From: Saccharothrix longispora
GTDB lineage: Bacteria > Actinomycetota > Actinomycetes > Mycobacteriales > Pseudonocardiaceae
NCBI RefSeq assembly: GCF_030852425.1
Contig: NZ_NSDM01000001.1
Coordinates: forward strand, 124,001-188,000
Direction: 5' to 3'
DNA length: 64,000 bases
In this document: positions 63,127-64,000 of the stretch, in pieces
Numbering within the stretch: position 1 is the stretch's first letter
Layout: each line of letters starts with the position of its first letter
Notes under the pieces: generated by a model
Told to the model about the DNA's origin: nothing
Database searches by the model: none
Seen by the model: only the letters and a program-made list of their open reading frames with translations
Made by a program: the position numbers and the translations under genes

Positions 63127-64000
63127 TCAGCACCGGGCGGTCTCGGCCGCCTGGTCCCCGCTCTGGCCGAACATCTCCATGTTGTCGACCTTCCACCGGC
63201 CGTCGACCCGCTGCGCGCCGACCCGCATCATCGCGATGCCGCCGCCGCTCTGGTTGTCGGTCGTGCGGGTGGTGACCTGGTCCACGAACAGCAGCACGGT
63301 GGCGCGGTCCCCGGACAGCGAGGTCACGCCGCTGGAGACCGCCTTCACGGTGACCACCAGCTTCTGCTCCGGCGCGAGCGCGCGGACCGGGCCGAAGATC
63401 GCGTTGTACTGGCACTTGGCCTTGCCGACCAGCAGCTCGTTGGCGGCGGCCTCGGTCGCGGCGACGTCGGCGAAGTTGTAGGAGAACGCCTTCTCGATCG
63501 CCTCGCGCGTCTGACCGGCGACCTCGCTGGTCCCGGCGCTGTCGACCAGGGCCCGGTCGTAGCGCACCTCCCCCGCACGAACCTGGAACAGCACGCCCAG
63601 CCCGACCAGCAGCACGGCCACCACGACCAGCGAGACCGGCAGCAGGAGCCCGTCGCGGCCGGACCGGTCACCGGTCCCGCGCCCGCTCTCCCCCGCGCCC
63701 GGCTCGTCGTCGAGCACGCTCGCGGCCACGGCCTCACCGGCGCGCTTGCGGCGGCCGGTCGGGCGGGGGCGCGGCGCGGGCTCGGGAGGTCCCCCGTCGG
63801 CGCCGTCCTCGCCGGCGCCGTCCTCGTCCGCGCCCCGGGGCTCGATCAGGCCCGGGACCCGCGCGGACGCCTCGGCCGGGCGGTCGTCGACCCGGTCGTC
63901 GGCGGGGCCGTCGGCCGGCTGACCGGGCGCGAGGTCGGCGGCGGTGCCGGCGGCGTCGGTCGTGCCGGCGTCGTCCGCCCGCTGCCCGGCGTGCTCGGGG
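63127..64000 (-). CDS. Mce-associated membrane protein, start outside the window
   Basis: The C-terminal 200 residues match Mce-associated membrane proteins: one transmembrane helix (LLLPVSLVVVAVLLVGLGVLF) and an exported domain with the late WKVDNMEMFG signature. Upstream the frame stays open with near-total GC3 to the edge, as an Asp/Ala/Pro/Gly-rich, then basic, segment. I therefore treat the gene as partial. A GTG at 63729 is an alternative internal start. Family members accompany Mce lipid-import systems, none of which is in view. Confidence 0.82.
   Translation of the reverse strand, partial: PEHAGQRADDAGTTDAAGTAADLAPGQPADGPADDRVDDRPAEASARVPGLIEPRGADEDGAGEDGADGGPPEPAPRPRPTGRRKRAGEAVAASVLDDEPGAGESGRGTGDRSGRDGLLLPVSLVVVAVLLVGLGVLFQVRAGEVRYDRALVDSAGTSEVAGQTREAIEKAFSYNFADVAATEAAANELLVGKAKCQYNAIFGPVRALAPEQKLVVTVKAVSSGVTSLSGDRATVLLFVDQVTTRTTDNQSGGGIAMMRVGAQRVDGRWKVDNMEMFGQSGDQAAETARC

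Noticed and set aside
62888..63481. Plus-strand frame after the rpoB upstream palindrome
   Set aside because: Runs antisense through the Mce-associated gene and has no family features.

Overview
The window is chromosomal DNA from a high-GC actinobacterium. Third codon positions are almost all G or C, GTG starts are very common, and ribosomal proteins S14 and L36 are of the zinc-binding type. An ESX-4-like type VII secretion locus sits next to glmM-rpsI-rplM and there are large AfsR/SARP regulators. Together these fit the Pseudonocardiaceae (Saccharothrix/Actinosynnema/Lentzea-like); the family assignment is inference.

Layout. (1) 1-2440: glmM (3' part missing), then rplM-rpsI with a clear promoter and a textbook terminator. 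(2) 2470-24520: a type VII secretion locus. It holds two WXG100 substrates, a small acidic protein, a membrane-anchored Hsp70-like protein, EccC, EccD, mycosin, two further substrate-like proteins, EccB, EccE and an unrecognised protein coupled to EccE. Two tandem AfsR/SARP regulators interrupt it between the Hsp70-like gene and eccC. (3) 24650-27000: a secreted subtilase with a P domain, behind a strong inverted repeat, and a frameshifted Uma2-family gene. (4) 26986-45450, minus strand: truA, rplQ, rpoA, rpsD, rpsK, rpsM, rpmJ, infA, a DUF1707 membrane protein, map, adk, secY, then the complete spc and S10 operons from rplO to rpsJ. (5) 45777-50430, minus strand: the str operon (rpsL, rpsG, fusA, tuf). 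(6) 50638-54838: a small accessory region with an APH-like kinase, a zinc-ribbon protein, a two-gene HTH module behind an operator-promoter, and a lipoprotein L,D-transpeptidase coupled to a secreted choice-of-anchor P-like protein. (7) 55055-62742: rpoC and rpoB with promoter and terminator. (8) 63127-64000: an Mce-associated membrane protein cut by the window edge.

How it works together. Most of the window is core transcription and translation machinery. The secretion locus has the gene order of mycobacterial ESX-4 (glmM, rpsI, rplM, esxT/U, Rv3446c-like, eccC4, eccD4, mycP4, eccB4), but adds eccE and the SARP pair. EccB, EccC, EccD and EccE would form the membrane channel, mycosin would stabilise or process it, and the WXG100/EspC-like proteins would be cargo. 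The least explained signals are two arrays of 11-bp-spaced GTGAG repeats upstream of the SARP genes, a 20-nt element identical in the str and S10 leaders, the HTH two-gene module, and very stable hairpins just after many stop codons inside the housekeeping operons.
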